From an uncultured Bacillaceae bacterium (GTDB lineage: Bacteria > Bacillota > Bacilli > Bacillales > Amphibacillaceae): 6,505 bases of DNA. The notes below the pieces were generated by a model. It ran no database searches. It saw nothing but the letters and a program-made list of their open reading frames with translations, and was not told the DNA's origin. Positions 5,607 to 6,505 of this stretch are shown here, piece after piece. Made by a program: the position numbers and the translations under genes. Every line of letters starts with the position of its first letter. Positions within the stretch are counted from its first letter, which is position 1. The DNA lies in assembly GCA_937925695.1 (NCBI GenBank), contig CALAMD010000035.1:1-6505 (forward strand), read 5' to 3'.

Positions 5607-5733
5607 ATTGACACTCCTCTCAACTCTAGCTATCTATTACAGTAAATTATAGCAGAGTGGAACTTGCATTTACAATTAATGGGTAAAGGTGTACTCCAAA
5701 ACTATAATATAATTTTAAAAATTGAAACACAAA
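5607..5733. other. Spacer between the two PHP paralogs
   Basis: 127 AT-rich bases carry the promoter of the downstream phosphatase and its SD. No clear intrinsic terminator follows the upstream paralog, so read-through is possible. A GGTGTAC motif at 5688-5694 (plus strand) lies just upstream of the -35 box and recurs in the inverted repeat at 4801-4832. Confidence 0.55.
5646..5675 (-). promoter_or_regulatory. Sigma-A promoter with extended -10 ahead of the phosphatase gene
   Basis: The minus strand reads TTGTAA (5670-5675; 4 of 6), an 18-base spacer, and a perfect TATAAT (5646-5651) preceded by TG and one base (TGCTATAAT), an extended -10. A start near 5639 would give a leader of about 33 bases containing the SD GAGAGGAG. 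It is the best promoter in the window. Confidence 0.7.
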
Positions 5734-6504
5734 TTATTTGAATATTTTAAATAGTCCACCTCGTTTAATATTTATTGGTGAATGTAACATAATCATTTCA
5801 TTGCTGATTACGGCTTGACTATTTTCCATAAATTCATGCATCGTTGGTTTACCGAATTTCTTCTCGATTAAACGGTATGCTTTTTCTAAGTAGATACCGT
5901 GTTTCTTAGCATGATGGGCGTTTGAAGCGATAAAATGAGTGAGATTGGCATCGAGCAGTTGCTCAGCAAATCGCTGCGCTTTTCCCCCTTCTTTCCCTAC
6001 TAAACTCATCGCAGATACTTGGGTCAATGCGCCTCTTTTGACTAACCGGTATAGTTGATCCGGGTTATTGAAGAAGGCATTGTTTAGTTCTGGATTGGTG
6101 ATAATCGGTATATAACTTTCGATTTGTAAGTCAAAGATGATTTGATCCATGAATGGTGGCACATGACTGACCGGTAATTCTATTAAGACGTATCTGCTGA
6201 ATTGGGTAAGCGGAATAACAGAGCCTGCTTTTAGATCGTCTAACAAGTCGCTATTAATATGGATTTCTTGGCCTGCCAATATTTCTACTGGTATATTGGC
6301 TTCTGTTAATTTTTCATTTAAAAAATGCACCATTTCAGGAATATGCTGACCGTCATTTAAATATTCCCCATTTTGATGATGTGGTGTAGCAATTATTTTT
6401 CTTATCCCTTGTTTGGCCGCTTGGCGAGCCATTGTTAGACTTTCAGATAAAGAATTTGCCCCATCATCAACTCCTGGTAAAATGTGACAATGAATATCAA
6501 TCAA
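5734..6504 (-). CDS. CpsB/YwqE-like PHP-family protein with degenerate active site (possible pseudophosphatase)
   Basis: A 256-residue paralog of the phosphatase at 4842-5606, alike along the whole length (roughly half the residues by eye), including DIH-H at the start, ATPHH, LAGQE and RGALTQ. It keeps H5, H7, D14, H42, E80 and E109. Where the paralog has VHPER it has TNPEL, so His becomes N137 and Arg becomes L140; where the paralog has ASDAH it has ASNAH, so Asp becomes N195; and R201 is replaced by H202. These positions bind metal or phosphate in the family, so catalysis is probably lost or changed, while the frame and fold look intact. The start is TTG at 6504-6502, one base from the window edge; alignment with the paralog supports it, but no SD can be seen and upstream extension cannot be excluded. 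The C-terminus is again basic and hydrophobic (KRGGLFKIFK). Confidence 0.85.
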   Translation of the reverse strand: MIDIHCHILPGVDDGANSLSESLTMARQAAKQGIRKIIATPHHQNGEYLNDGQHIPEMVHFLNEKLTEANIPVEILAGQEIHINSDLLDDLKAGSVIPLTQFSRYVLIELPVSHVPPFMDQIIFDLQIESYIPIITNPELNNAFFNNPDQLYRLVKRGALTQVSAMSLVGKEGGKAQRFAEQLLDANLTHFIASNAHHAKKHGIYLEKAYRLIEKKFGKPTMHEFMENSQAVISNEMIMLHSPINIKRGGLFKIFK

Positions 6505-6505
6505 A

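Noticed and set aside
1..6505. CRISPR arrays, insertion sequences, tRNA or rRNA genes
   Set aside because: I looked for regular repeats, transposase motifs, terminal inverted repeats and tRNA-like cloverleaf sequences on both strands and saw none.

Overview
The window looks like a piece of an exopolysaccharide or capsule locus from a low-GC Gram-positive bacterium, probably a member of the Bacillaceae. Supporting this are AT-rich spacers, strong purine-rich Shine-Dalgarno (SD) sites, frequent non-ATG starts, and a gene set typical of Firmicute polysaccharide clusters. The genus cannot be fixed from sequence alone. Every credible gene lies on the minus strand, so transcription runs from high to low coordinates.

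In transcription order, the right part (6504-4842) holds two tandem paralogous PHP-family proteins of the CpsB/YwqE tyrosine-phosphatase type. The second (4842-5606) keeps the expected metal and phosphate ligands and has its own good promoter. The first (5734-6504) keeps the fold but has lost several active-site residues, so it may be a pseudophosphatase. Next is an orphan NarL/LuxR-type response regulator (4094-4759) that probably starts at a CTG codon and carries Lys in place of an acidic Mg-binding residue. An imperfect inverted repeat separates it from the phosphatase.

A roughly 645-base spacer without a convincing gene follows (3449-4093). It holds several small palindromes, three candidate promoters pointing at the downstream operon, and a C-rich, G-poor leader stretch.

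The left part (1-3431) is a tight operon. It encodes a membrane-anchored EpsC/CapD-like UDP-HexNAc 4,6-dehydratase, GalU (UTP-glucose-1-phosphate uridylyltransferase), a small phosphoglycosyl transferase that would load the first sugar onto undecaprenyl phosphate, and the first 13 codons of a Rossmann-fold SDR/epimerase whose GTG overlaps the previous stop.

Together the left operon makes nucleotide sugars (UDP-glucose and a UDP-4-keto-6-deoxy-HexNAc) and starts repeat-unit assembly on the membrane lipid. The phosphatase would oppose a tyrosine kinase that is not in this window, and the response regulator may set expression of one or more of these units. The most unusual points are the degenerate phosphatase paralog, the atypical response regulator, and the structured spacer ahead of the biosynthetic operon.
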